A stretch of DNA of 64,000 nucleotides, taken from contig RSEE01000009.1 of NCBI GenBank assembly GCA_003971905.1, forward strand, positions 1,054,001 through 1,118,000, written 5' to 3'. A program made the position numbers and the translations under genes. Shown here piece by piece: positions 10,429 to 22,200 of the stretch; position 1 is the first letter of the stretch, and every line of letters starts with the position of its first letter. The notes under the pieces were generated by a model. That model worked only from the letters and a program-made list of their open reading frames with translations, was not told the origin of the DNA and did not search any database. Source of the DNA: Moniliella sp. 'wahieum' (Eukaryota > Basidiomycota > Moniliellomycetes > Moniliellales > Moniliellaceae).

Positions 10429-11681
10429 GGGGGCGGTCGTGCTTCCAACTTGTTGGTTGCGGAGGACGCAGCAGAGGTGGGGCGGAGGGGAAAGCGCCTG
10501 TGGCCGTCGTCATCACTCGCAGCGTTCGTTAAGGGGCTTTGTCGGCCTGACAGGGGCGTGGCTGGGAGGCAAAGGCGGGCATGCTAGTCCGGCGCCCGGG
10601 AGACTCAGGCAAGTGGCTGTTGCAGTGGGAGCTGCTGTTGCTGGACAAGGGACTGGCGGGTCGAGTCGAGGAGACGGTAGCAGGCTGGGAAGATGCGGCT
10701 GCGCGGCTGTCATCTTCGTTGGCTGAGCCAGCGCCGGCGGAGGGGAAAGGGTGTCATGTACGATGATGAGAGTGGTAAAAGGAAGTGGGAGACAGTGGGT
10801 TGGGGGATGGAGGCCGACCGGACCCACAGCGTTCTGCCATGCCAACACACCCAAAGGCTATGGAATGGCCTGCCAAGGGGAATGTGAGCGCGGGCGGAAG
10901 CTCTGGGCAGACTGAGTTAGTTCCCGAGTGCTATCGTATATCACCCTCCCCCCAGCTTTTGCATATTGACACGATCCATTTTTGAGCGGCCTCGGCAGCT
11001 GGCTACTGGCAAGTGCAGATGGGGCCACATTGCCCCCTTGCCTGTGTGGTCTCCCGCGCCCCCTGTGTTGCTATATTATTTTTCTCGCACACGCGCTCCC
11101 GCCCCCCCCCCCACAATCGACCCCTACCTTTCGGGTGCCCCACCTGCCATTATTCATTTCCCTGTCGATCGAGACCATGCCCAACATCTTGCTGCATGAT
11201 TGCGTTTATAAGGAGCTCTTTTCCGCGTCGTGATGAGGGCATGCACAAGGATGCGGCACTCTGCCACACTACTCTACTACCACTGGGTGCGGTGGAGAGA
11301 ACACCGTGTTTCCAAAAAACTTTCCTGTCAGCGCAGCGACACCACATATAAAAAATCTCTTCGCCCACCGCAGACTCGCTTATACCCGCTGGCAGCTCGT
11401 GCCCACCACATCAGGAGGCTAAGCATGTCGCCAGCAGGCCTCCAGGGCACTCCGACACTCGCCATTGATGTCGAAACCGGATGTATGGTGCGTGCTGGTG
11501 AGATCCCCCGTGATAGACAGTCCGATGAGAGCGCTCGAGAGAGAGATGAGCGATCCATCATCTCTCATCTGTGGCGGCACAATACCCTCTCAGCTTCATC
11601 AGGACCACCAGGGCGAAGAGCAGGAATGGAGTGCGCTCCTGATGCATCATTTAGGCAAAAGGGGGGACACCAAAAAATTAA
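10429..11681. other. intergenic between Skt5-like gene and tRNA
   Basis: This holds the presumed promoter of the minus-strand Skt5-like gene. No conserved protein is found. The frames at 10513-10854 and 11230-11742 are low-complexity or shadows. A T-rich run on the minus strand at about 11673-11680 terminates the neighbouring tRNA. Confidence 0.5.
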
Positions 11682-11774
11682 TGCCAGAGATGGGACTCGA
11701 ACCCACAACCTTCAGAGGACTGGCTTACGTAACCAAGCTTAAGTCTGACGGCTCTACCATTGGCCCACCCTGGC
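11682..11774 (-). tRNA. intron-containing tRNA, anticodon reads TAA (Leu by code), short variable loop
   Basis: On the minus strand the acceptor arm GCCAGGG (11774-11768) pairs with CTCTGGC plus discriminator A (11682). The D-arm includes CAATGGTAGA, the anticodon stem is TCAGA/TCTGA, and the T-arm is GTGGG-TTCGAGT-CCCAT. The anticodon loop CTTAAG is interrupted after position 37 by a 20-base intron that contains TTA, able to pair with the TAA anticodon, as eukaryotic pre-tRNA introns do. The mature length is 73. A minus-strand T6 run follows as a Pol III terminator. TAA would decode UUA leucine, yet the variable loop is only five bases, whereas leucine tRNAs carry a long variable arm. The identity is therefore doubtful. 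Confidence 0.85.
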
Positions 11775-12436
11775 GTTTGGCGAAAGCGATGCGTGGTTCA
11801 AAGTAATGAAGGCTGCGATGGTTGCTTCGCTTGCCTTAGCGCCGCGGCTGGCCTGGCGTCTGGTAGGTGGGTTTTGATCGACATCGAGCACCTTCATGGG
11901 GTTGGCTCTGGTGCCGCATGTGATGGGTGTGACGTGGGAGGTCACATGTCAGGTCGTACGCCGTGCGACATGCCACCTGCAAGGATCACCCGGGTATCAC
12001 ATGTCAGGCGCAGGGTTTGGGCCATGGGCCGGGGGGCTCAGGCTGAGCGTCAGGAGGCCGGAGGGTGGATGTGGGCGTGGCTGGGCGGCGGAGGGGCCGG
12101 GGTTACTGGGCACCGGCGAGGGTCTCGTGCCTAGTCACGACGCCCTGGCCGCCCGCCTGCTTCAGCCCCCGACGTGTGATGAGGCCCACAGGTGCGACAT
12201 GTGACAGCGCCCGCCGCCTGCCTCCGATCTCAGCCAGGCAGGCCCACAGCGCAGCGCTCAGCATGTGAGCCTGGAGGCTTGCATGACCCGCACCCGCCGG
12301 CTCGTCACCCGCCCGCCTGCCCCGCCCCGTCCCACCGCCCAACGCCTCCCCGCTGCTCCGCCAGGGCCAGTCTGGGCCACTAACAACACTGCCCATCCCA
12401 TCCCATCTCGAGCCGAGTGGCTGCCACACGCACGCC
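11775..12436. other. intergenic, GC-rich
   Basis: No gene is recognised. The words TCACATGTCAGG and GTGACATGCC recur around 11940-12005. The long Gly/Arg-rich minus-strand frames here are shadows of the plus-strand proline-rich region. Confidence 0.4.
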
Positions 12437-15100
12437 ATGCCGTCCCCGCCGCCCTCGCCCCCGCCCTTGCCCCCTCCCCTCTCGCCCTTGCCCCCGCCCC
12501 CCCCACCCCCCGCCCCCCTCCCACACCCGCCGCACCAGCACTCCCGCCCCGCCCGCCGAGTACGACGCGGTGGTCGCCATGGCCCACCCTGCCCATCCCC
12601 AGCACGCCCAGTATCTCGCCCAGCGCACACCACCACGCCCTCCCTCCCTCCCTCCACCCGCTCCAGCCCGCCGCCCGTTTCCCCGCCCGCCCCGCTCCCG
12701 CCCGACCGCGACCGCCCACGTGGCCTCGCCGCCACCGCGTGCGGGAGCCGCGCGCGAGCACCGCTCCCTCGTCCCTCCTCGCCCGGCTACCGGCTTGGTC
12801 CAGCCCGCCCTGGCCGAGGGCGAAGATTCCGAGCCATCAGACCCAGACAGTAGTGCGGCAGCCGTTCTTGCTGCCGCTCTGACCTCGGCCCACCCTAGCA
12901 TCGTCCCTCTTTCCCCCGTGTCCATCCCGCTCCTCCCGTCCCGCCCCCACACCCACACCCGCACCCGTTCGCAATCGCGCGCCCACGTGCGTGTCGCTGT
13001 CCCACCTCCTACCCGCCCATCACCGCTGCCGAGCACCGCGAATCGAGCGGGTCCAAAACGTCCTTCTCCTTGTTCCTTCTGGGTCACGGAACAACTCTCT
13101 CCCTTCCCACCGGCCCAGCAGGACAGATGACAGGCTGCAGGGCGGAATCGGACGTCGAGCCGCCGTTGCGACGCCAATCGTTGAGGGACGCCAAACGTTC
13201 CCGGTACCAGTGCCGGGGGCGGGTCGAGCAGCTTTGGCGCGCTCCGTATCAGTGTCGACGTCAGGCTCGCATACGGCATCCAAGCTTCGATTTGCAGAGC
13301 TTTCGTTGGTGGATCGAGATTCTCGGCCTGGGACAGCGCCTACGTTTACGTCTGCGACGGCGTCTACGTCTACGTCTACGTCTACGGGTGCTGGGGCAGC
13401 TAGCACGTCAACTGCCCACCAGCTGCTCCTGGACACGACTTGGACAAGCACAGCTCTATGCTGCCAACACGTACTTATCCTCGGCGCATGGCGCCCGTTG
13501 CGCCGCCCACGTCGTACATTGCTCCGCGGAGGGAGAGGAGTGCCTCCTCCTCCTCGGCGTGGGGTACTTTGGTCGGCGCTGTCGCTCTCTTCGGGTGGGT
13601 CCCATGGTTCGGCCGGATCGGCCACGCACCCACGGCGAGATCCGACCTTCGTCCGCATCTAGTCACCAGTCTTGTGCCACAACGGACGCCCCCCAACCCA
13701 CCAGGCGCTCGAGAAAGAACAGCAACCCCCTTTCTCTTTCCACGCCTAGCTCGCCCGTGCCGGCGCTCCTGTCACGCTTGACCATTGGCGGCGCAAGCCG
13801 CAGAATGGGGGGACTCAGAGACCGAACGGGGGGACTTGCCCTCCTCTCTCCCCAGTGAGGGCGAAGACCACGGCCAAGACCAAGGCACAGCCGATGGCCA
13901 AGACCATGACCAACGGGAGGACCAAGGTCAAGGCCAAGGCGGCGCACTTTCGGACGAATGGAGCACATTGAAGATCCACCTTCCGCAGCCGAATTCGAGG
14001 TATCCCTTACTTTCTCACTCGGATCACTCACTCTCCTCTTCTCCTGCACGTCGTACCAGCGCCAGCCCTTCACGATCCCTCACCGCCCACTTGCTCTCCC
14101 AGCTCACCGCCGTCGCAGCCCGAGGGGAGCAGGAAAGGAAAGCGCGTCCCCCGCCTCTTAAGTTGTGCCGCGCGATCGGTGCACTTGGGCGCTTTGCTCA
14201 GTTCGCGTCACGCGCCTATGGTCCACGATGACGATTGGGCCAAGGAACAATTTATAAGTCCCTTTCGCCTCGACTGGGGCAGGAGAGGAGGAGGAAAAAG
14301 AGCCCGTGCAACCGCAACCGCAATCGCAAACGCAAACGCATCAGCCATCGCAACCGCCAACGCAACCGCCATCGCAAAACCGCCAACGCCAACGCCAACG
14401 CAAATGCAAATGCAAAAGCAAAAGCAGACGCGCTGCATGTGCGTTCCTCTTCTGTTGTACCTGTTGCACCGGGGAATCTCTTTGGACACTGCTCCTATCT
14501 ATCGTCGTACTTTCCCGTGCCGACCTCCGCCCCACCTACCAACACGAGCCATACCCCACCTTCCGCTCCCGGCACCGCACGTACCTTCTCCCCAACCGGT
14601 TCATCATCCTTCCTCCGCCCCGCCCACGTCAACTGTCCACATCACCTTGGCGAATGCGAATGCGAATGCGAATGGGAATTCAGATGCAGCAAGGCCACCC
14701 TTACGACACCTACCTCACCCCTCTACCACCTACAGGTGGATCTTCTACCCCCCTTTCGCGCTTGGCAACGCCAGCGCTTGTTCCCCCCTCTGCGGCGGTA
14801 CCCTCAAACGGAGACAGTGTCGATGCCTCCGTCGACGTCGAAATCGATGACAGTGGCATTATCCTTACCACCGCCATCGCCATTGCCATCGCCATCGGGT
14901 TCGGGTTCGGCCTCGCTGCGCCACCCTGCCCCTCGCTGGACCCCTTGCTGGACCCCATGGTGCGCGGCGCGAGTCAAGCCGCCGCGGCGGCCGTGACATC
15001 CGCGTTTGAGCCATGTTGCGTGGATTTGACCAGGCTGATAAGGCCGTCCGAGCTCACGTGGTTGCCCAGCACATTCATCCTCCCCCCACTCGGCTTCCTG
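12437..15100 (+). CDS. uncharacterised Ser/Pro-rich protein with acidic segment and possible membrane span
   Basis: Coding character passes between plus-strand frames along about 2.6 kb. There is a proline-rich start (ATG near 12437), an acidic patch (EGEDSEPSDPDSS, about 12820), Ser/Thr-rich stretches (13250-13420) and an Asp/Gln/Gly-rich segment (about 13860-13960). A repetitive region of Asn/Ala/Thr-type codons (14310-14420) follows. Near the end, EIDDSGIILTTAIAIAIAIG (about 14845) could be a transmembrane segment. No domain is recognised. Several one-base frame changes are needed. Exon limits and even the number of genes are uncertain; I treat it as one gene because composition and strand are continuous. 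Confidence 0.4.
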
Positions 15101-15427
15101 ATTTTTGTCTCTTCTTTTCTCCTTCCCACGTTCCATTTTCCATTTTCCATTTCCCCGCTTTCCCGTTTTTGCCGTTTTTTGCCGTTTTTGCCCTTTTGCC
15201 CTTGTTGCCCTTTCGTCGCTCGCCTGGGCCCATGTGGACCTGGAGCTACGGCCCTTGTTCCCCTACCATGACGGAGCGGAGCAGACGGGGCCCAGGACTT
15301 CATTCCGACCCCAGACCCCTACCCCAGACCCCTACCCTATAAAGCCTAACCGGTAACCCCCCCCCCCCTTATTGTAGTGGTTCTTATTGTCTTTGTCTTT
15401 GTCTTTTCTCTTCTTTATCCTTACCCT
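15101..15427. other. intergenic, pyrimidine-rich
   Basis: T/C-rich words (TTTTCCATTTTCC, TTTTGCCGTTTTTTGCC) and a C run at 15357-15368. No gene is recognised; it is probably the 3' flank of the preceding gene. Confidence 0.45.
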
Positions 15428-15590
15428 ACATCTACACCTATCCCTCTACACCTACCGCTACTACCCTTACCGCTACCCTTACCGCTACTCTTACGGCTAC
15501 CCTTACCGCTACTCTTACGGCTACCCTTACCGCTACTCTTACGCTACCCTTACCGCTACCTTTACCGCTACCGCTACTCCACGCTTGCTG
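15428..15590. repeat. 12-mer minisatellite (CTTACCGCTACC family)
   Basis: A tandem array of units close to CTTACCGCTACC, with frequent variants CTTACGGCTACC and CTTACCGCTACT. The array yields Tyr/Arg-rich or Val/Arg-rich frames on both strands that are artefacts of the repeat. It does not match the TTAGGG-type telomere unit. Confidence 0.9.
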
Positions 15591-15843
15591 CGATCCTGTC
15601 TTTTTCCCTTGCATACTATTTCCCCTCAGACTTCCCCTCGACCTCTGATCATTGCCATTCTGCTGGGTCCAGGACGTCCGGACATATGTCACCAATAGTC
15701 ACTGTGACATGTGACAGCCATTAGTCACACTAGTCACATATGACATGGGTGTAGCTCTCGTGGCGCGTGGCGTCCAGCCACTAGCCATTGCAAAAATAAC
15801 GTGCTACGCGTCACGCGTCATGGGCAACGCTTCATGTGTCGCG

Positions 15844-15942
15844 GCTTTGCTTTGCTTTGCTTTGCTTTGCTTTGCTTTGCTTTGCTTTGCTTTGCTTTGC
15901 TTTGCTTTGCTTTGCTTTGCTTTGCTTTGCTTTGCTTTGCTT
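15844..15942. repeat. pentanucleotide microsatellite (CTTTG)n, about 19 copies
   Basis: A nearly perfect array of the five-base unit. The Leu-Cys-Phe-Ala repeat frames on the plus strand and the Lys-Gln-Ser-Lys-Ala frames on the minus strand are translations of this microsatellite, not genes. Confidence 0.97.
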
Positions 15943-16918
15943 GTGGCTCTGCTCCGGATCGTATCGATCAGCGCAACCCACCGTGGTATCGTACCGAAGC
16001 TTGAAGCTTGAAGAGAGACAGGATCGAGGATAATATCGATCACCGTTCACCCATCACTGACCGAGTGACAGAATGACCTAGGGACCAGGACGCGTCACTC
16101 ACATCACGTGATGAGTGCTCCTGAACCTTGAACGTTGAACATTGAACATTGAACTTTGATTGCACCAGGCGCGCACGTGAGCACTCAGTTGAACGTTGAG
16201 TACTGAGTATTGAATCAAAGAAGCAGCTGGCCGGTTCTGCTTTTTGTGGGTTTGGTTTTCCTCCTCCACCACGGCGACCTACAGACCGCCTGCCCCCGAG
16301 ACCTGTTGGCGCAGGCGGCTACCGCGTCGCCAAGAACGATCTGCGTTGGGTGTCAGTCGTGCGTGGGGCCCTAACCCCAGCGCGCACTTGGCTCCCCCCT
16401 CGGGTCCCATCTGCCGCTCGGATCGGACCGAGAGCCGGCGCGCGCCGGGCCGCCCTGGCCAGGATCCTCCCTCTCGGTCCGAATGGGCTGGACGGGGAAC
16501 AAACCATGTCGTCTGTCTCGTCTCGGTCTAGGTGCAGCCTTAGGTGTTTGTCGATCATGGACTGATGACTGGTGAACGTTGACTGGTGACTCCGGTGACT
16601 GGTGACTGTGGATCGTGCATGGTGGATGGTAAATCGGACCAAAGCAGCAAAGCGAGGTTATGGTATCCAACAGGTATATCCTTGCATTGCATTGTATTAC
16701 AGTGCCAGTGTAGTGTAGTGCAGTGCACTGCGCACTGCAGTCGTCCCCTCCGATTCGTCTCGTTGAGCCTCGTTGTAGCCTGCTGCTATAACCACCCAAC
16801 AGCTAACCACCCAACCATCCACCCAGCCACCCACCCAGCCACCCACCCAGCCACTCCGCCACCTAGCCATCCCGCTGCTGTTACCCGTTCGACGGCCACC
16901 TGTACCGAGCCAAGATTG
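15943..16918. other. intergenic with short direct repeats
   Basis: Contains degenerate arrays: TTGAACATTGAAC-type (16126-16160), ACTGGTGACT-type (16562-16612), a TGTAGTGCAGTGCACTGC stretch (16700-16735) and CCACCCAGCCAC repeats (16818-16850). No gene is recognised. Confidence 0.5.
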
Positions 16919-18793
16919 CTACCGCCGCGCCGGTTTGCCCCGAAGCCGTTGCAGCATGGCCTCCAGGCCATCCGCAAGCTTATCCAAGACCTGTACGCAC
17001 GGGCGCTGTAGCGCCGTGCAGTGAGCCACGTACGCCCGCACCGTCTCCCCCCCGGGGCGAGGCTGATGCCGTGGTCGAGGGAGAGCGGGGAGGTGAGTGG
17101 CCAGCTGGGCAAGTGGCGCGACGCGGATCGGCACACCAGTCCCAGTCCCGCGATCGATAGTGAGCCACGGCGCATCGTCGTGCGGCTGCGGCTGCGAATG
17201 CGGCTGCGGCTGCGGATGCGACAGTAGTGCTGGGGCAGCGTCGGGACGGGTGGACCAGGTTCGGGAAGTGAATGCGGAAGTGGAATTGGGGCGAGCGCGT
17301 GAGCGTCAGCGAGCATGATGCGGTAGCCGGACCAGTGAGCAGGAGGAGCAGGAGGTGGGTTAGGGCATGCGGATCTAGCATTCGAGCTAGGGGTGGTTTG
17401 TCGTACCGTCCCAGTTGGATTGCGATGAGGGTGCCGATGACGAGAAGCGCGAGGGAGCGGCGGCGCTGCGCGAGCGACGGGTAATGCCAGGGACGGCGGT
17501 GCGAGTCCCGGTCCAGGTGGTACGAGTACGGGCGACGGGAGCGGGAGCAGGTCCGGGGAAAAGGGGAAGCGGGATTCTGGGATGGTGGGCAGCGTTTCAA
17601 TGTCCTGCATGGGGGACATGGGCAGGGACGCTTGACGTCGATGCATGCGCGGCCGCGTTGCCGAGGCAGGGAGCAAGGACGGGTCAGAGGAGGAGCGAGT
17701 TCGTAGACTTCAATTTCATCGTGCAGTCCCAAAGTGGGCGTGGGCAAGGCCGAGGAGAGCGATAGCCCGTCTCCTTTCCATCCACCAGGGAAGAGGGATG
17801 GGCAGAAGGCATAGGCACCCAGCGCGCACGCTTGAACCAAGACCATTAGTGTGGTTACCATCCGCATCGCTTGGAGAGAGGCGAGCAAGGCAAAGGAGAG
17901 GGCAGTCAGAAGGTAAGCTGTGGCGCAGCCCAGCGCCAGGCGCCAAAAGTTGGCCTTGGCAGATACTTCGCTGGCTGTACTGGAAGCACGGAAGGTGGAA
18001 GAGGCGGTGCGGGGCTCCATCGCCATAGGCGGGCGAGGGTAAGAAAGGTGAGATAAAACAGGGCAGCGCTGGTGGTCACGGAGGCCAGTGCGTGAGTCCA
18101 GGGCTGATTGCGGGTGTGGTAGAGAGCCGAGGACAGACACGCCAGCAGGGACAGAACAGGCAACCCGAGATAAACTGAGCGCAGCGGGAATGCCGGCGAA
18201 AGGTGGTGGGCGAGGTGGAAGAAGGCATGGAGGTGGACGAGGGCACCAATTAGGCTGGCAGCCATGCTCACTGGTTCTTGCGCCCCAGCAAGCGCAGGAA
18301 GACCCACTTGTCATGGTACTTGACCATCTGCCACTCGATCTCAGGCCGGTCCTGCAGGGTAAGGCGCACGAGATGGTCCTCGTAGCTGCGGGGCCAAGCA
18401 TCGGACGCGGCCGGCTTGTTGCGCAGCTGGCGGCGCACCTCGGCACGTACCTCGGCGGCAGTGATCTCGGCCTGATTGGTGAGCTGGTGCATGCAATGGT
18501 ACTCGCAGTCGTCGTGGCAGGACCAGCCGGTGAGACGAAGGGAAGCGGCAAGCGGCGCGTCTGCCTGCCGCCGCGGCCGGTCACTCCATCGTCCCCCCGT
18601 CGGGGCCGCACAGGTCGGCGTAGCGGGAGGCACGCAGAGGGTGAACTGGGGCGCGGTCTCGCCGGAAGCGGGGGCGGGGGTGAGGGCGGGGGAGCGGCGG
18701 CCTGGTGGTGAGGAGGGCGAGGGCGAGGGTGGTGGTGGCGACCGCAGCCCAGCGCCGCCTGCGGCAGGCGGGAGCAGCGGGGCCGGGGGCCAT
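16919..18793 (-). CDS. PER1: PER1/PGAP3-like GPI-phospholipid remodelling protein of the ER
   Basis: From ATG 18793 the protein opens with Arg-rich residues and a hydrophobic leader (AVATTTLALALLTT). Next come family hallmarks: LRLTGWSCHDDCEYHCMHQ in the lumenal Cys-rich region, GAQEPVSM at the first membrane segment, ALYHTRNQPWTHALAS with the conserved His, and DPHALTHL in the last span (about 17354-17374). Per1/PGAP3 removes the sn-2 acyl chain of GPI anchors in the ER. Frames change several times. At 18283-18286 a CCCC run needs one more base to link RLLG to AQEPVSM. The C-terminal boundary is uncertain: the frame ending at 16919 with a helical LDKLADGLEAMLQRLRG could be an extension or a separate ORF. 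An ATCGATCAT cluster lies upstream at 18958-18971. Confidence 0.85.
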
Positions 18794-19203
18794 GGGGGGA
18801 GGAGCAGGCGCTGGGGTGGCGGGGCGGGGCAGACGCAGCGGGCCAAGATGTGTCTGGGCTGGCTGAATGGATCTGAGATGCGATCGACACGCAACGCACT
18901 GAGACTGATGCTGATAACCGATCCTCGCCAACCCTACGATGCGCCACGCGCTGCTAGCATCGATCATCGATCACGCCACAGCCTAGCGTAGTACGCCCAC
19001 CTGCCAAGAAATGGGCACGGGCGGAATGGAGCGCGAGGAGCGGAATGACTGGCACAACAGCGGCGCTGAGCTGAGCTAACCAGGCACGCTTCCAGCCACC
19101 ATCATCCTTTCTGCTCGGCAGAACGAATAGCCCGCAGTAGTAGTCTGCACAATAGCTGCGCCTGCGCTGTCTCCGCTGCCCCGCTTCTCCGCTGCCCAGC
19201 CCC
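18794..19203. promoter_or_regulatory. divergent intergenic region between PER1 and BYE1-like gene
   Basis: About 410 bases separate two divergently transcribed genes, so this must hold both promoters. It contains ATCGATCATCGATCAC at 18958-18973, a word type that recurs upstream of other genes here. No TATA box is obvious. Confidence 0.5.
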
Positions 19204-22200
19204 ATGGCCCCGCGCCGCAGCTCCCGCCTCGCCGCGCCGACACCGAGTGTGCTGTCCCCGCTGCTGTCCCTGCTGCTGTCCCTGCTGCTGTCCCCGCTGC
19301 TGTCCCCCCGCTGCTGTCCCTGCTGCTGTCCCGCCCCTGCCGCCCCCCCCCCCCCTCTCCCCTCCCCTCCGCCGCGCAAGAGCAAGCCTGTCCCTGCCAC
19401 CGCCGTGTCAGCGGCCCCGCTTCCCCTGTGCCGTCTGCAACGCCGCGTACGTCTCTAGCCTACCCACACCCTCTGCGCGCGCCGCGAGCTAACCCCTCCC
19501 TCCATCCATCCATTTTCCAGGTACCACCAAAAATGCACCCGCCTCCCCCCTGAGCAACTCCCATCCATCGACACGTTCGTGTGCCACAAGTGCACCCATG
19601 CAGGCCACGGCCAAACCACATTCAAGCCCGCCTCTCCTCCTTCCCCTCCCTCCGCACCCGTGCCTAACGCAGAGCAGCCGGCGTTACATACCTCGGACCC
19701 ACCTGGCGCCGAACCATCCAAAGCAGAACATCCGGGTTTAGTCCAGCAAGCCACCCCACCCGCACTGGACACGCCCCCTTCTCAGCCGCTTGTCGCACCC
19801 CAGTCTGAGCCTGCCCCAGCAGCTCCCCGCCCCGCCTGCCCCTCCTGCACCGCCGTCGACGGGCCACAACCTGCGCAAGCGTCCAGCCAAGGCCGAGCCT
19901 CATCCCGTGTCTCCCGCCGAGCCCGAGCCCCCTGCTGCCTTTGTTATCCAAACACGCTCAACAGGGGTCGAGTCATGGGGCCAAAACCACGTCCAAGCCG
20001 TCCTCGCGCCTCAACAATCGCATGACGCACCAGTAAAAAAGTCTTCGAAGACCACCAGGACCACCCTGATCCTCCCAGCTCGGACAGCGGATCGACGAGG
20101 GCCATGGGCCCTCGCCGCGGCAGCGCACTAAGCGACCGCGTATTGCCACCGCTGCTTCTCCCCGCACCCAAAACCAACCCAAACCCAAACCCAAGACGTT
20201 CCTCTGGCGTTTCGGCCCTGGCTGCCAAGAAGAAGCATTCTTCTTCCGACTCAGTTCCCGCCCCGGCGCCGCCGGGTCCTGTTCCAGCCGACAAGAACCC
20301 TGTGCGGGCATCGGCGCTGACCCAGTTCCAGTTGGCGCTTCGGTCGGTTTTTGTCACCAGTGCGGATGAGGAGGAGGAGCAAGTTCAGCAGCGTGCGCGA
20401 GAGTATACTCAAGCGCTTGAGCAGGGCATCTGGGCCGCGTTTTTCCGACACGTCTTCCTCTGGCCAACGGACTGCCGGTAAGGCGTATCGAGACCGGTTC
20501 CGAACGCTTCTATTTAGTTTGAAGGACAAGTCGAACGAAGGGTTGCGTGCTCGTATTGTATCTGGGAGATGGCAGCCGGGGCATTGGCGGTGTTGCCGAG
20601 CGAAGAGTTGGCGAACGATGCGCTTCGTGCGCAAGTAGGCAGCGAAGCGAGATGCTATTCGCCAGTCCATCCTTCGACCCGATACGGGCCCGCTGCGCAA
20701 GATCACGCACAAGGCGAAGAGTACATTGAATTGGACCCCGGTGCGATCGGCACGTCTCGTGGCGATGACGAGCGGGAAGATGCAGGACACCAAGCGTACC
20801 TGGCCCAGGTCGAGCGGGAACGGCAAGAAGAGGAAGCCAAGTTGCGCGGTCGAGGGTCTCCTTCCCGTCGCTCCGCTTCCCCGCGCGGCGAGAGGATGGA
20901 TCGGCACGGGCCGCTCGGTCTCCCCAGCGTGCTCAAGAGGGTGGACGAAGCAACTTTGATCTGCTGGACCACTGGGTTCGGTCGAGGTTCAGCCGGAACC
21001 GGAGCCGGAAGAACTGGTGCATGCCTCCAACGACGCGAATGCGAACGGAGTCAATGCCGATGACATTATGGATGCACTGGATGAGCCCGAGGAGGAGTAC
21101 GATCCGTTATGCGTTTGACGAGCCTGCTGCTGCGCCTTCTACGGTGGACGAGTCTGCAACGGTGCCAGCCCCCGGCGCCAGCCAAGACGATGACGATCGG
21201 CCTTACGATCCATTCGAATCGGAGCCAGAGCCGTTCCCCACCTCGGTCTTGTGGCGCGGAGCAGTGACCATGCCTGGCATGGCTACGTTCAGTGGGGAAG
21301 TGAAGCAGGTGGGTGGGTATGAGCTGGCCAAACTGAATGGGACCACACCTGTGTGGACCACATTTTTCCCCTCGTCCCATTCGGTCTTGCAAGGCCGTTG
21401 CCATCCGAGGTGGCCGAGACGTATCTGGAACAATGTGCCACCGCACCTTCCTTGGCACTGGCAATTTGGACCATGACAGAAACGTATGATGCGGGCGCGG
21501 TGCGCATGCCTGCGGCCGGAGTGAGGAGTGAAGACCTCCACCCCCCCACCTCGGACGGAGAGAATAAGCGCCAGTTCCAAGTCCTGCTCGATTACCTTGC
21601 ACTCAGGGCGCTACGCTGTCTGCCAGCACACCCTGCCGACAAGGGCCGCGCAGTGAAAGATTTTTATGTGGGAGCACTCAAAGCCCATACCGCCTGGCCT
21701 AAATGGTTGGCCAAGGCTCAGCCAACCGGATTGCACGATGACCATCGCGACAGGCTCATTTTGGTCGCCGTACTCAACATGGGCCACCTCCAAGAAGGTA
21801 TTGTCAGTTGCTGTGCGGCACCCCATCCGCCCACCCCACCTCCACCTCCACCTCCACCTCCAACACCTCTACCCCTCTTGGACATAGCCATAGCGACATT
21901 GTCGCCCCGCCCACAGCTGCGCTGCAAGACTTGCTGGGCCAGTTTGCGCACACCCGTACCTGCACCTACACCTGTCTCTGCACCTGCACCTGCACCTGCG
22001 CCTGCACCTGGACCTGGACTTGTGCCCGCGACCGCATCCGCTGCGCCGCCCGCAGCGCAGGTGTCCAGCCAAACCCTGGAATCGCTCAGCCGCATGTCAA
22101 GGGAAGAAGCCGAGGCGTTCTTGTACGCCAACCCGGCCTTGGTGGACCAATTGGCATCGAGCTTGGCTGCTTCTTCCTCTCCTACACCTGCTGGCTCGCC

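Noticed and set aside
12103-13279. Long Gly/Arg-rich minus-strand open frames
   Set aside because: Mirror images of the proline-rich plus-strand sequence in very GC-rich DNA; no ordered composition or domain.
15428-15590. CTTACCGCTACC array as internal telomere sequence
   Set aside because: The unit is 12 bases and lacks TTAGGG/CCCTAA; it does not match fungal telomere repeats.
15745-16043. Open frames of repeated Leu-Cys-Phe-Ala (plus) and Lys-Gln-Ser-Lys-Ala (minus)
   Set aside because: Direct translation of the CTTTG microsatellite; no coding sequence around it.
16980-18947. 655-codon minus-strand open frame as a single protein
   Set aside because: Only its middle part is in the PER1 frame; the first third and last part are other frames of PER1 and GC-rich shadow.
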